Shown here: piece by piece, positions 1-51,700 of the stretch
Layout: each line of letters opens with the position of its first letter
How positions within the stretch are numbered: position 1 is the first letter of the stretch
Assembly (NCBI GenBank): GCA_020284085.1
Contig: JACEVL010006403.1
Span: forward strand, 1,916,001-1,980,000
Origin: Aporrectodea caliginosa
Taxonomy: Eukaryota > Annelida > Clitellata > Crassiclitellata > Lumbricidae
Length of the DNA: 64,000 nt
Direction of reading: 5' to 3'
The notes under the pieces: generated by a model
The model's input: the letters and a program-made list of their open reading frames with translations, nothing else
Told to the model about the DNA's origin: nothing
The model's database searches: none
Translations under genes and position numbers: made by a program

Positions 1-440
1 TTTGGGTTGGATTAAGTGTCTGTGAATCATCGTGCCCAGCAAGTTGCGAGCATTATCATCAACTAAATGAAGAACCAATAAAATATTTAGTTCATAGTTT
101 CAACCAGTGTAAATGTAACTATCATGAGTGATGAATTATAAGAGTACTTTGTTTTAAGACATTACATCATGTAGCTTGAAAGTAAAATATGGAACCATTA
201 TAAGGACAGGTTTATGACTTGACTGCAGTGGTGTGGTAAAGTATAATTTACTATGGGATGACTGTCAAAGGGTTTGGACTTCTGTAGAAGCAGAACAATG
301 AAAGCAATACATTGGGCTCATTTGTAATATGATTTGTAAGTAATATAACTCTGTATAATATAATAATATAATTTTATAAGTGGTGGGATTTGATCTTAAG
401 AGTTGTTGTCAACACTGAATGTTTACTTTTCTTTTTTCAG
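1..440. other. Intron sequence left of first visible cadherin exon
   Basis: AT-rich sequence ending in a good polypyrimidine tract and CAG acceptor at 438-440. I see no exon or recognisable repeat. The exon that follows starts in phase 0. Confidence 0.6.
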
Positions 441-39415
<38,975 letters not shown>

Positions 39416-41355
39416 TCTTGTCTGGTGCTGAACAGATTTAATCATTTAATCAAAGAACTCTTTAGCCATTTAGATACCAAGAAGACCTTGTTCCTATTGC
39501 ATTAAATTGCTTAATATTTTTTTACACAGTTGAGCACGACAAATGGTTCGGTATGAATTGGAAGAGAAGCTGAATGTCAATGATATGGCCTAATTGATCT
39601 GTGGCTCTCAGATAATTGAGCTAATTTCTATGAATTATAGGTGCTGCTTTATAAGTTTGGCCCGGTTGCATGATAGTCCACCTTACTTAAAGTTGACTTT
39701 ATAGTTGGAAATAATTATTTTTGCCAGAAACCAGCTCTTTATTAGCTGATAGAGTAGATTAATTTTAAAAAATTCACTGATTTTAGTCATTTAATGAAAT
39801 CTAAATGCATAAAACCAGTTAATCTTAACCAGTTAGATAAATATATAATTTAGATTGCTGTGAAAACATGTGCACTGCACTAACATGAACATGATTCAGG
39901 TCAAAAGGATTTTATATGTTGCTAGTTAAGCAACATTTAGGCAAGTAGGCTTAAATGCAACAACAGCCTTTACTAATTTGTAAAGAACCAATTATTTTAA
40001 ATAAGGCTCGAAAAGTTGTATAAACTGGAACTATTGTTTGACTTGGTATGAACAGTTAGACCATGTTATCTGCTAGGCACTGTATTACACTATTAGTATC
40101 ATTTTAAGCGATCTGAAAGAACTAATCTACTGCCTAATATTTTAAATGTGCAGTGTATAACATGCAGCGAAACTTTATCATTTATTCTTAATGTCAGCTT
40201 TAATACTCATTTTTCTGCAAGTTCAACTGAAACTCAAATGGATGTAATTTATGACAACTCATTGTAATACTCCACACTGGCAGTAACTTGTGCTTTGGTG
40301 TAAAGTAACTGTCTTTTTTCTCTTGCTGTTTGGAAATATGATCTGATTTACAGATGTTTTAGTTATTTGCATATACTTATTTGCCAACATTATACTCAGT
40401 TTTCATTACTACAGATTTTGTAATATTGTTCAGTTTGGATTTTCATGCACGTTAAATGGTGTGGTGCCTATTCAAACGGGCAGCGGTGGTGAAGGATCTT
40501 GCCCGATCAATTCATTTCAAAATGAATAGGGTTGAGGCCGCATGGTCGCTATATAAAAATGTGTATATTTACATTTTACATTTACACTCCTCGTACAACA
40601 GTTTGCCTTTTGTGTGTTACATTCCGTGTTATATTGTGCTTTTCATTCTTGGAAGTTTTGCTTACCATTCTCCAGATTTTGTTATTTCCAAGTCATTGAG
40701 TGAACATCTTGTAGCGTTTCTGAATGCATTTTCATAAAACTCTTGAGTTTGAAACATAATGTAAAGCTTCATTTCATTCATTTTTGAACGTGATTGCTGC
40801 TTGATAGTCTTTCCCATTTTCATCTGGGGTTCAGTTTATGATTTATAACTGTCAGATTGACAGTTAATTGTTGATTCAACCGATTAAAAAATTTCCAGTT
40901 GTTAAATTGTCATTCTTGTGTTTGCTCTTCACCGAGATCGTTCAATTCCAGGTTCATGCTCCATAGGACTACTGCTGGGTAGTGCTTACAGATGAGTGAT
41001 TTCCTTATTTTAATAGTATTTCTTCCAATGTACAAAATGGTAGGAAATGGGATAAACTTGCACTTGTCTTGTAGCATGTGACGTCTTTGTTTTCTTATGC
41101 ATTTTAGCCTTCGTTGTAGCTGTATATGGCAGACACACGGATGATTTAGAAAAGAAGTGCCTTACATAAACTTTGAGTTTCTTGTGTCACCACTTCTAAA
41201 ATGAACTTCATTTGTGTCTGTAATGTAGTTTTAAACACGGTCAACTTAAACTCCTTGCAGTTGCTGTGTATGCTGCCAACTGTAGATAACCATGTACAGT
41301 GTATTGTATAGATGTATTGTGTGATTTAGAAAATAAAATGTTTATTCAAGTGTTA
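39416..41355 (+). other. Cadherin 3'UTR (about 1.9 kb)
   Basis: No splice-compatible coding after the stop. AT-rich, with repeated ATTTA-like motifs, ending near the AATAAA at 41332. A repeat relic at 40455-40585 shares AACGGGC-GCGGT and AGGCCGCATGGTCGCTATA-like sequence with 60570-60640. Confidence 0.6.
41332..41337 (+). terminator. Polyadenylation signal AATAAA
   Basis: AATAAA followed within 40 bases by T-rich sequence (TTCTTTTCTGACTTCTGTG), the usual downstream element. First canonical hexamer found after the stop; ATTAAA variants occur earlier. Confidence 0.6.
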
Positions 41356-41499
41356 TCTAACCTAATTGCTTGTTCTTTTCTGACTTCTGTGCATGCAGTG
41401 TCAGTTGTTTTGGAAGTCGTATAAGTGGGACATTCCTTAGAAGTTAGTTGTTTTTAAATTTTATTTCTTAATGGTTAGTTTTAAGCTTTAATATTTGCT

Positions 41500-41765
41500 C
41501 CCCTCTCTCTTCATTTTCTCATCGACCTCTCTGCTCCTTGGTCAGGCATACTCTTTTTGTTCCACGAGTTAGGACCACTATTGGGCCCTCCCAATTAAAT
41601 GCCCTTCCTTCCTCTCTATGTGTTACCATTCTTTCTGGGTCTCTTCCTACAGCCTTCTCCCTCCTCAAAACCTTCTTCTTCTCTAGGGGTTCTCGCACTG
41701 GGAGCACTACTGAATGGTCAATGATGTGAACGGCGCTATATAAATTAATAAATACAATACAATAC
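41500..41765 (+). mobile_element. LINE family B 3' end (AATAC tail)
   Basis: Reads HTLFVPRVRTTIGPSQLNAL and PSSL..T, the end of the RT, then GGCGCTATATAAATTAATAAATACAATACAATACAATA. Confidence 0.8.
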
Positions 41766-42747
41766 AATAAGTTTTGAAAGAAAATCATGAAACTTAGCAC
41801 TTCTGAAAATGGATTTGTATGACACTGCACAGGCCTGTGGGTGCAGCCTGTGCAGGATACATTAAGGGGCATGCATGACTTGCTGCTGCTGCTATTTGCT
41901 GGATGCAGTTTATTTTGAGTCATGTCCCATACAAAGGAAGCAAAACTAACCGTTTTACTTATACTTTGATTTATAAGTTCAAACTGGGTAAACAAAGTTC
42001 TTTTTGTCATATTTTAAACTTGTTGTCACAGCCTTTTGTATCTAATTGCAATAAATGATTGTGTGAAAAAACCTTTCATTTCAGTTTTTGCTACCGTAAC
42101 TTCATCTGGTTCTGCGCTAACTGGTCCATATCCCACACACACTTTGCCGCTGGATATATTAATTTTTTTTATCTTGACTAGGCACATCACTCATGAGTAA
42201 GCTTGTACTCTGCATGAAGCATTTTAAGTATGAATGAAGCAGTTTGCAGGCCAAAAGTGGCCTGCCAGCTGTTTTTAGGTGACCCACTGCTGAAAAATTT
42301 CTTACCATTTATTTTTGTTCTTGTTAGCTCCCGGGTGACCTTATGAATCTAAATATTAATTCTCAGCCGAGCTTAAAGCTAGATACCCAATGCACCAAAG
42401 TCTCTGTGGAGAATTTTTTTCATAAACTTCCAGATCAAAGATCTGCCAACTGGAACAACATCTTCAGTAGATATTTTTCTAATTCACATGAATTTTTAAA
42501 TTAAATTGAAATGTTTCAGTAGCAAAATGATTTTGATTTGATTTTTGAAGAGCTTTACATAATTTTATCAATTCTATGGAAAATATTTGAGTAATAGCCT
42601 AAAGATTCATGGCCCATTGGGAGTTACACAATAGCTTGTTTTGGCCCTCTGTGCTTAATATTTAGGAACCGTCTGCTCCAAGGATTCTATATTGGTCCTT
42701 GCCCGTTGGTCCTTGTGTCTGCTCTATGGAACTTCCAGGGGGCCTCA

Positions 42748-42835
42748 TTGTAAGTAAGTAAGTAAGTAAGTGTTCTTTATTAAACGCTGGCAAACGCACG
42801 GCGCTGTACATACAAAGTTATACAAAGTTATCAAA
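42748..42835 (-). mobile_element. Non-LTR 3'-tail relic with TAAG repeats (family F)
   Basis: Five TAAG units, then TTCTTTATTAAACGCTGGCAAACGCAC, shared with 51838-51900. Confidence 0.6.
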
Positions 42836-43104
42836 TAGTAGCGAAAAAGTTAGTAAATAGTAAACTAAAAAAACACTATATGGCTTAGCTGTACAACATC
42901 CTAGCCAGGAAACCACGCCTGGTGAGGGAATCAAATCTAGAAAGAACACGGTTAAGTGAGCGTATCCAATGTCATAGGATGACCCTGATGAGAGTGATGT
43001 TATTGACATTTGACAAGTTACAGTGGGAACTAGGCTGTGCAGTAGGAGTATTTTGTCTGGTGAATGTGCACTAGCGTTATCAAGTTAACAGAAAGAAGTT
43101 ACAA

Positions 43105-43465
43105 AGCACGGTGGCCGATTGGTTTAATAGAGCGCTCGGCCCCGACGGCCTGTAACGCGGAGAAATCTATTTTCAAAATACTTTTGTGCCCATCACTGTT
43201 AACCCCAAGCATGTAGGCCTACTTCACCAACTCCTACCTCCACTCTGACCCCTCTCCTCTCACCAATTAAGACCTAGAGCACACAACCATATTCTCGCAC
43301 CCAAGGACAACTCTCAATTTATTCCAGATCATTATATAAAAATATTTACTAGTTTATACTGAAATCTTCTAATGAACTTTAATTATCCATTATCACTCAT
43401 GTTAGCATAATTTTCAGCGTTTTTGTCAGATTGTTTTTCTCAATTAAACGAATATGTATATACTA
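43105..43465 (+). mobile_element. Possible SINE: tRNA-like head joined to LINE family E 3' end
   Basis: CACGGTGGCCGATTGGTTTA and AGAGCGCTCGGC (43108-43139) look like a class II tRNA A-box region. The B box is not intact. 43205-43465 matches the family E 3' end at 33705-33960 in the opposite orientation, including its coding end LRPRAHNHILAP. Confidence 0.5.
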
Positions 43466-43751
43466 TAAGTTTGCCCACATTTCTAAAGCGCCACTTGTAA
43501 GCTAAACCACAGTTACTAATATGCTGTGGCTAAACGCAGGGCACGAGCTTATTCACGAGAACTGTTATTCAATAATCTTCTATAATCTGGTTGGCTATTC
43601 TGGATTTGATTAAGCGCATGTGCATATTAAGCTGATCAAATTTTTGGCACTGTGATAAGTCGACGATTTTGCGTTAGAATAAAATGGAAAGGTTATAAAA
43701 ATTGCGTTCGTAATAAAAATTAAAGGCGTTATATAAATGAACAGGGTTGTG

Positions 43752-43773
43752 ATTGGTTAATATTCTCACCAAT
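43752..43773. promoter_or_regulatory. Paired opposite CCAAT boxes, possible CEP192 promoter element
   Basis: ATTGG at 43752 and CCAAT at 43769 lie in a CpG-richer stretch upstream of CEP192. NF-Y boxes are common in cell-cycle gene promoters. They are about 1.9 kb upstream of the ATG, so this assumes an untranslated first exon. Weak evidence. Confidence 0.2.
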
Positions 43774-44050
43774 GAGCCAGCGAGCCTCGCAAAAGCGCGG
43801 ATTTGATCTGTGGTTCGGCGAAGGTTTTAAAATCGTTGAAATGTTATTTTGACGGCGTTAAATATTCTGAAATTATTTCGTCCAATTGTTTACACACCAT
43901 TGCTTGGTCAGTAGGAATAGAACTAGATGTAAATACGACAGTTGGTACCGTCTTAACGTAAGCCCGAGTCATTGTTTCCAAGGGACGACAGTGTCATCTG
44001 TACGCATCTGCTGCGGTTTTATTTTGGGAACTGTTTACCAGGTTATAACT

Positions 44051-44373
44051 GGCATCTTTTGGCATGCTGCGCGGAAGGTACCGTGTTTTCTAATGATGAC
44101 ACTAACCCTGATCCTAACCGACCCTCTCGACGGCAGTAAACCTACCCTTATCGACACTCACGTCGCCAGTAAACTTACGCACCCCGATAGGCCGCGTCTA
44201 CATGTTTGCTGCAGCTTTTCTGGCAAGCAGTTAGTATCGGGGTGCGTATATTTTCTCCAGTCATTTTAGGCGTCGTGAGAGTCGGTTAGGGTAAGGTTAC
44301 GCGTCGTGAGGGTTAGGGTTAGTGTCGTCTTTAGAAAACATCGTACCTTCCACACAGCATGCCAAAAGATACC
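44051..44373. repeat. Long imperfect palindrome (fold-back) with TTAGGG-like repeats
   Basis: The left arm (44051-44193) begins GGCATCTTTTGGCATGCTG; the right arm (44234-44373) is its reverse complement with about 80-90% matching and small indels. The arms share ACACTAACCC / GGGTTAGTGT and ACGCACCCCGATA / TATCGGGGTGCG. A third partial copy of the inner arm lies at 44385-44425. No ORF of note. Confidence 0.75.
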
Positions 44374-44934
44374 GTCCGAAGCCAGTAAACTTACGCACCC
44401 TGATACTAAATGCTTGCCGCTTTTCTAGCGGGTGTGGCCCGAATCCCCAAACGAATTTCTGCCGGATCCCCCAAATTAATTTTCTAAGTCCGACCCGTAT
44501 CAGTATATCGATATACACCAAGGTCACGCTAGGTCTATGTCATGTTTACAATTATTTAAATCTGAATAGCTTTCTGGAGTTCGGCCGCTTTCTAGAAAGC
44601 TGTTTTCGGGAAATCGTGCTTTTTGTGTATTTTCTGTGGATTCGAGGATTTGGGTTTACCTCTTTCTACGAAATTGTTCGATATCAGAAAAGTAGCTCCT
44701 GCATATGCAGAAAATATCCTGAAAATTCGGATTTGCGCGTATACATGTAATTTTATCTTCGTTTATAAAATATATTTTGCGGATCCGGTGGAATTTTCAT
44801 TTCAAGAATTCATGGAATATCACAATCACTGTTTATACCGTATCAGTCTATCATCACTAATGGTGATACTGGACATTTAGTTAGTGGTTACGTCTTGGCT
44901 TTGGTTTGCCATCAGTTCATGCCTTGTGCATGAA

Positions 44935-45310
44935 TTTCTGTTTTGGTCCGATGTTGTATTGAAGGTTTAGCCCCTCTATACTTGAGGGAGCTCTGCTGCT
45001 CCACCACGCGCATTCAGTGCCACTGCTCTCTCCGCTCAGCTGCACAAGCTGAACATATTGTCCCTCCGCTTGCGGACTGCTATCAGGCAGCGCTGCACCT
45101 TCTCCGTGGATGGCACTTCGACCTGGAATGGGCTTCCTACTACGCTTTGTCAAATACCTATTGGTCACTATTGATCGCTCTGTCTCGTTCTTTACTGCTT
45201 GTAAGACTGTCTCATTCAACTGGTGTTGGGCTGGGAGCGCTCCTGATTAGGTAACCTTGAAGAAGCACTATATAAGATTTATATAAATAATAATAATAAT
45301 AATAATAATA
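44935..45310 (+). mobile_element. LINE family A-like 3' relic with AAT tail
   Basis: Ends GGGAGCGCTCCTGATTAGGT, CTTGAAGAAGCACTATATAAG and an AATAATAAT run. The preceding coding relic is frameshifted. Confidence 0.7.
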
Positions 45311-45641
45311 GACACTAGTGCTATAGAAGTTACTAATTATAATTATTAATAACGGATAATAATAATAATAGCAATTTGTGTAATTCATCTGTTCAGCCTT
45401 TTCAACCAGTTCATCTAGTGTTGGATTGCTGTTGTGTTTGTACTTCAGTTCAAAGGCCTTTAATTCATTTTGACCTATAAACCTATCTTTTGCTGTGAAC
45501 TATTAGGTTGTTTTGTACAATTCTGTCTAGGGTTTGAAGAATCGTTTGACTGCGGCACAAATGATTTCACATGAACTCTTTGGGATTTGATCTCCAGACA
45601 CAAGCATTTGTTTTTACTTCAGACTTGAATTGTCTGGTAAA

Positions 45642-45799
45642 ATGGCGTCGGCAAAGTCGCTACGTGCAAAGACAATACAGATGGATGATTTGCTGCTAGC
45701 TGATTCAGAACGCAAAGCCACAGTTGATGATAAGACAATTTTGAACACACCAATACCCATATCAGCATCCACATTTAGACAACCACTTCAGGAGAATAG
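45642..45799 (+). CDS. CEP192: CEP192 first coding exon
   Basis: ATG in TAAAATGG context, reading MASAKSLRAKTIQMDDLLL, 52 codons plus 2 nt, donor GTAGGA. A CAG acceptor-like site at about 45622 suggests an untranslated exon upstream. Confidence 0.72.
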
Positions 45800-48700
45800 G
45801 TAGGAGTTTGGCAGTTAAATGTTGACTGATTCAGAAACAGGACAATTGTCAAATATGCTGTTAGTCTGCAGTTTTTAAGTGAATTTTCTTTGTCAAAGGT
45901 TGGATATGCTTTATTCGTAAGGTTAGTTTGTTAAAGTTTTATTTGTTTCAGAAGGTGATGTTGGTAAAACCAAAGTTGGCATCAACTGAAATGGCAGAGT
46001 TTCTTAAAATGATTCCATTCCAACGTTAATACAGAGATCTGTGATAGCCCTGGCTATAAGGGCCATGAAGCAACAATTGTTTGTAAAAATTACATGGAAT
46101 TTTTCTATTACACAGTTGGCTTCATAAGTTTTTGACTGTTTGTTCCTGCTTGGTTCTCTCATTCTGTTTAGCATAATGTCTGTATGCCTGGTGTCTTGAC
46201 ATTTTCAGTTTTCTTTAAAAGTGATTGTCTGCCTCATTGATGCTTGATTATTGTTCATGATGCTGCTTCTTGCCAGATCTGTTGGAAACAATTTTGTCAC
46301 TGATTTTACACATACATTACTGCGACGTGGTTTGTTCTTGAACTTGGATCAGCTCTCCATTCATTTGACCTGATTCCTGGTGCTTCTCTTTCAGTTCATC
46401 ATATGTTCTGCTACTAAGTGGTGCCAGTAACAGTATTTCCTTACTTTGTTTAGTGCAACATTTAGGTATGCATAATAGGAAGGTTTTCATGTAATGTATA
46501 ATTGTGATTTTTTTTAAATTCCATTGTTTGTAATATTGAAAACTGTAGGCTAGATATGCAGTTTAATTTGGTCACTTCAAAGTGGAATAAAGCATATATG
46601 TTTGATAGATGTTTCTATTCTTAAGTCAACAATAAATATTTTGCTTTTGTGTACAGTTTAAACTTGTCAGACAATTCATCTTTAAAAGTGTCACAATTGG
46701 CCAGTTCTACACTTTCCAACTGGTCAGCTGATAGAAGTCTACCATTAAGAAATTTTGTGACAGATGAAAACCAGTAAGCAGCAATTTGAATTTCCTATAT
46801 GTCATTCAACACTCTATCAACACTATCAACAGAGGCTTTAATGGAGACACCCATAGACTACTTCAGTACTGTTGCACCAGGTTGTCTGGGCAACTGTGGA
46901 ATGTTTATTGATATTGCCTAACAAACAGCTTCCTAACAAGAATTGACAGATGACAGCGAGTTGTAGAGATCATAGAGATGTGTCAACAAACTGTAGATGA
47001 TATAATACATTAAGGTTAAATATAATAAAAAATGATGGATATTGATAAGTAAAGGTTTAGATATAATATATGAAATATAAGCTGTTTGGTAACCTAATGA
47101 CTATCCACTAAAAAGTTTGAGTCATGATATATCTGGTGAATTTGATAATATATTATTGATATTGAAAGAAAGATTGTCCTGTTAGGTTTTTGTGCTTGTG
47201 TTTTGGCTTCCAGGATTGTTCATCAGTGTTAATTGAGGTGCTAAATGCCAGTGTTATTTTAGTTCAGAAAATCATTTTTATTCTAGTTTTTATTTAGTTC
47301 GGTATCAATCATTTCAGTTTAGTTCTAGTTTTAGTTTTATTCCTGATAATCATTTTAGTTTTAGTTTAGTTATTATTCATCAAATCTTTTTCGTTCTCGT
47401 TTTAGTTCGTTCACGAAATTAACACTGCTGGCTTTCAGCATCGCTGGACAGCAAGTGTGGTGAACTAGGGGCCGAGCAAGACAGCTAGAAGGGAGGGGTT
47501 AATTACAGAGGGACTGAGCCATAAAATGATCCGAATAGCCACCTTCCCCCAGTGGTGTCTGCCAATGAGATTGGGAAAAAGATCTCCACGGCTGCCACTG
47601 CCTGCCAGGATATGGGGGAGGGGAGTTTACACACGCTTTGAATATAAACTGTATAGGGGGTTGTTGATCTCCGCCAATATAATGGCCTGCAAATCTGCAA
47701 TATAATTCTCAGTGACTACTTCTGGGTCTCAGATATAAGTCGGCCAGAGTGGGGGGGTCTGCTCTTCAATTCCCGGTGGGAGGTTTAGACGCCTCTGCCG
47801 GGATTGCCCTCCCCACTGGCTTCTTTATGGAATAGAGAGGCAAGTGGGGTAGGGTGACAGTAATTTCTACATGCGCGCCGTTAAACAGCGTCGCCACCGA
47901 AATTTCTACCACAATAGGTTCTTGTATTTTCTATAGTTTTAGTTCAAGATTTCAATATCGTTTTCGTTTTTATTTCGTTCCACGTCAATTCTTTTTCGTT
48001 TTTATTTAGTTTCAGTTCACAATTTCTTTCTAGTTCTCGTTTTCGTTTTCGTGAACGATTGTCTACTCTTTTTCGTTCTCGTTTTCGTTTCGTTCACGAA
48101 ATTAACACTGCTAAATGCTTTAACAAAGTTGTGATGTATTCTAGTTCATCATGTCTTCTTTGTTCTTAACAGACCACAAGAGATTTCAGCCCGTGAAATG
48201 CATGGGTCAATTGGCAGCATGAGTACGAGTCGGACATCTTGGGGCCTTGTTCCAGAGGAATGTATGGCGGGTGGGTCTTATTGTGTTCTTCTTTGGAAAA
48301 TGTAATGGTAAGCTGTTTAAACCATAATGTTGTATCATTCAGTTGCTGAGTGATTTCATCAGATGAAGAACTATTTGGCCAAATATTTTAGTTTTGCACC
48401 AGTCTCTTATTCCTTTTATTACATTGTATTGTATTTAGATACATTTGTAAAGCACCTCTTGCAGTGCTCACAATCAGAGTGTGAAAGACCCAAAGAAAAG
48501 AAAGTGGTCTTACGACAACGAAAGGAGACACTTGGACCCCCAGTTAATTAGGAGGAATGCGTCGAAGAAGGGAGCTAGTTCCATAGCACAAGGCCAATGA
48601 AGGCAAATGCTCAGGTTTTTGGCCATAGCAGTCCTAGCTTGCAGGATGAAGAGATCCTGCCGGTGAAGTGAGCGTAGCGGATGGAGAGAACTGGCTGAAA

Positions 48701-51700
48701 TAGGCAGGCAGATGAGATCATGAAGATACTTAGGAGGTAGGCCAGAATACGATCGATAGATTATGGTAAGGACCTTGAGCTGAATTCAAGAAATAACGGG
48801 AGCCAGTGAAGGTGATCAAACATGAAAGAGAATATGTGGGACGAGTGAGGAAGTCGGGCTATTAATCTGGTCGTAACATTTAAATTAGACTGGAGAGGGG
48901 AGAGATAGACTTTTGGGAGGCCAACCAAAAGGGAGTTACAATAATCGATTCTGGAGCAAATGAAGGTATGGATAACAGAGGTAAAGACGGAGGAGGAGAT
49001 GGAACGTCAGGTTGCTCTAAGCCGCCTTGTGTGGAAGTAGGAAAATCAGGTAAGATTAGCAGATGTGTTTGGAGACGGTAAGCAAGGACTGTGCCAAGGT
49101 CTCCAACACTGGAATGGAGAGTGAAGGACAGAAATCTCTCAGCAAGAAGGGGATAGTCAAGCTTAAGAAGCTGTTGGTGGGTGTCAACCCAGATGAGCTG
49201 CATCGGTTTCTGTGATAGCCAGTTAGAAGACATCCAGAGGTGCAAGTCCGGAGAGAGCATGAGTATGACCAATAAGAGCAAGCTCAGCAGAGGGAGGACC
49301 AAGAACAAATGCCCTTATGTCGTCGCAACTCTGCATAGAAGTGTCCAGTTGACAAATGTTTAGAAAATATGGTTGGAATGTCGTCCGTGCCTAGGAGGTA
49401 AAAGAAAGAACCAAGGACACAGCCCTGAGGGACACCAAATTTAACCAAATTGTTGCTTAAGCTTTGATTTTAATTTTGACTTACATCTTTCAATCTGAAA
49501 ACTTGTGAAATTTCTTTTCATGGTAAAGATTTTTACCTTCTGATCTGTATAATTGGCTGGTTTTGCATGTTTTTTTATGTTTGTGTTTGGATATGGCTAG
49601 AACTATCAAACGATGAGTTGTTGCCCTCAATGTCAAGTCGTGTGGCATCTTTTGCTGCTTCGCAATCGGATATGAGAACAATTGACCTAGCAGAGTCTCG
49701 TGGACTGTCGATAACTTCATCATCATCAGTTGTCTCACCCAGAGTGAGCTCTGTTTCTGAAGTTGGTCACAAGAGCCAAACGGGAAGAGTGGAAAGTTCA
49801 ACTGTGCCAACTTCCAATGCATGGCCTCAGAATCACCAGAGTGGATGTTCTGTTGGCCCAGCAGATGCAATACGGTCTAGTAAATCACCGTCTTTCGCAG
49901 TCAAAGGTAAGAACCTTATGATGTTAGGTCTTGAAGTGGTGTATGTGGGTCCAGTTCTCATTTTCATACTTTTATTTATATTATTCATAAAGAATAACGG
50001 TCTGTGGATATATTCAAAATTAGTTTAAAGTTGTATTCTGATGTAATGCATTTGAGTAGTTTTTCTCTAATTATTCTGTTTGTCATCAGTATGTTTCACA
50101 GTAAGTTGCTGTTTTTTGATGTATTATGAAAGGGGAAGAGTAGGCCAAATGGCTATGAAATACCTGCTAGCCATATTGTCATTTTATTATTATTTTATTT
50201 ACTATTATGTTACTGTAATTAATTGCTCACTATGTAATTTTGACATGTAAATTGTATATATAAAGTTAGTTGCTAATACTAGATTATACTGAATTGAAAT
50301 ATTGAGGTAATTCACTTTCTTTGGTTGTAAGGATTTCATTGGTCATTGACTTTCATTGCTCAATTTTATACAGAGTTTACTAGGAAGTAACAGCTTAAGT
50401 AAATAGTTTTCAGTCCTGTTGCACGTTTTTATAAAGCTGTTGAAATCACAATGATGCTGCAGGTAATGGATAATGTTTGTTTTATTGTAGGAGGAGTTAT
50501 GGCTGTATTGTCTGCAATGCTAGGGAATGGCAGAGCGGGTCAGGGAGATTCTGAGTTTGAAGACAGTGTGCACGAGGTTGTTTTGAATGAATCGGATATC
50601 AGGCAGTTTGACGATGAATTCAGTGACCTTGAGACTACGGCCGACTTTGAAGAAGAAGAACTTCGTTGTGAGGGAGACTTAGAGTTCAGCTCCTCGCGCT
50701 GGAATTTCCAGGAGGAAACATTTCCTCAACCGACTGATTGTCGTCTAGAGCCCATTAATGAGGAGCCATATGGGAGCGAGGTGTTTGATTATGATTCGTC
50801 TGAAATAGGTAATCATGGTTTTATTGTTTCAAGCCTAGTTTCGAAATGTTTGTTTGGATATACATCTCTTTGACATTAAAATTTGAGTGGGGCATTTAAT
50901 TTAAAGTTTGTGTATTCGTTAGTGAAGTTCAGTTGAAGACTATAAGGAAAACTCATGTAGGTAGGGTAAATTGAAATAGATAAAATTTGACCTAGAACCT
51001 GAATGATATTAAAATACTAACAGGTTCACTATCCTGTTGATTGTGGACAGAACTGTGCAATGAATTTTGGAGCTTCAAACCAGCCAGTGAGAAAACCAAG
51101 AGCCCAAAGTCTCTTGTACTTGATGGTTATGAAAAACAAAGAATATGTAGCTGACAACTGAATGTTAATTATTCAACATTGTTAAATGCTTTTAACGCTT
51201 CACTTTTTGACCTTTTTTCGCTTTGTCTGCAGCTGAATATGAAAGACAAGATCGACTGGCGTCACTCTACTTCTGCCCGACTTCTTCCTTAGTAAACAAC
51301 GCTGAAGGAGACGACAGTTTGACTAAAGACTGTCGTAGGACTTCCAGTACTGCTTTGGCCTTTCAGCCGAATGGCTCTCCTGGTAGGATCCTGTTGTGTA
51401 CTTCTGGCTGGCTTCCCATCTTAGTCTTTCTGCACTCAATTGCCAAGACTTTGCATCCATGGATCATCAAAGCAATCTATGTTGATATCATCAGGTGTTT
51501 ACAAGTCAGTCTTAGACGGCTTATGGGAAAATAAGTGATGTAACTTTGTATTATTATAGTAAAGCAATTTAAAGTTTGTAACTCTTCATCATTTCATTCT
51601 TGAGTGAAGTTGACTGTTTCTCTTTAACTGTATAGTAGGGTAGATTTCAGTGGTGCTGATGTTGAAACTATGTGCACAAGCAAGGTGTCTGAAAACAGCC

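Larger units (their letters stand above)
41356..45641. other. Intergenic region between cadherin and CEP192 genes
   Basis: Holds a LINE B tail (41500-41765), a TAAG-tailed relic (42748-42835), a tRNA-like block with a LINE E end (43105-43465), the inverted-repeat structure at 44051-44373 and a LINE A end (44935-45310). CpG is more frequent from 43480 to 44500, where the CEP192 promoter may lie. 41770-42740 shows nothing I recognise. Confidence 0.6.

Noticed and set aside
40456..40737. 93-codon open frame after the cadherin stop
   Set aside because: Lies in the 3'UTR over a repeat relic shared with 60570-60640; no family resemblance.
43886..44269. 127-codon open frame in the intergenic region
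   Set aside because: Overlaps one arm of the palindrome; translation is unlike a protein and no conserved motif is visible.
44100..44340. Chromosome end or telomere
   Set aside because: Only one or two TTAGGG-like units in each arm, inside a region flanked by normal gene sequence.
44322..44750. 142-codon open frame upstream of CEP192
   Set aside because: Starts inside the palindrome, no recognisable domain, no splice link to the CEP192 first exon in phase that I could support.
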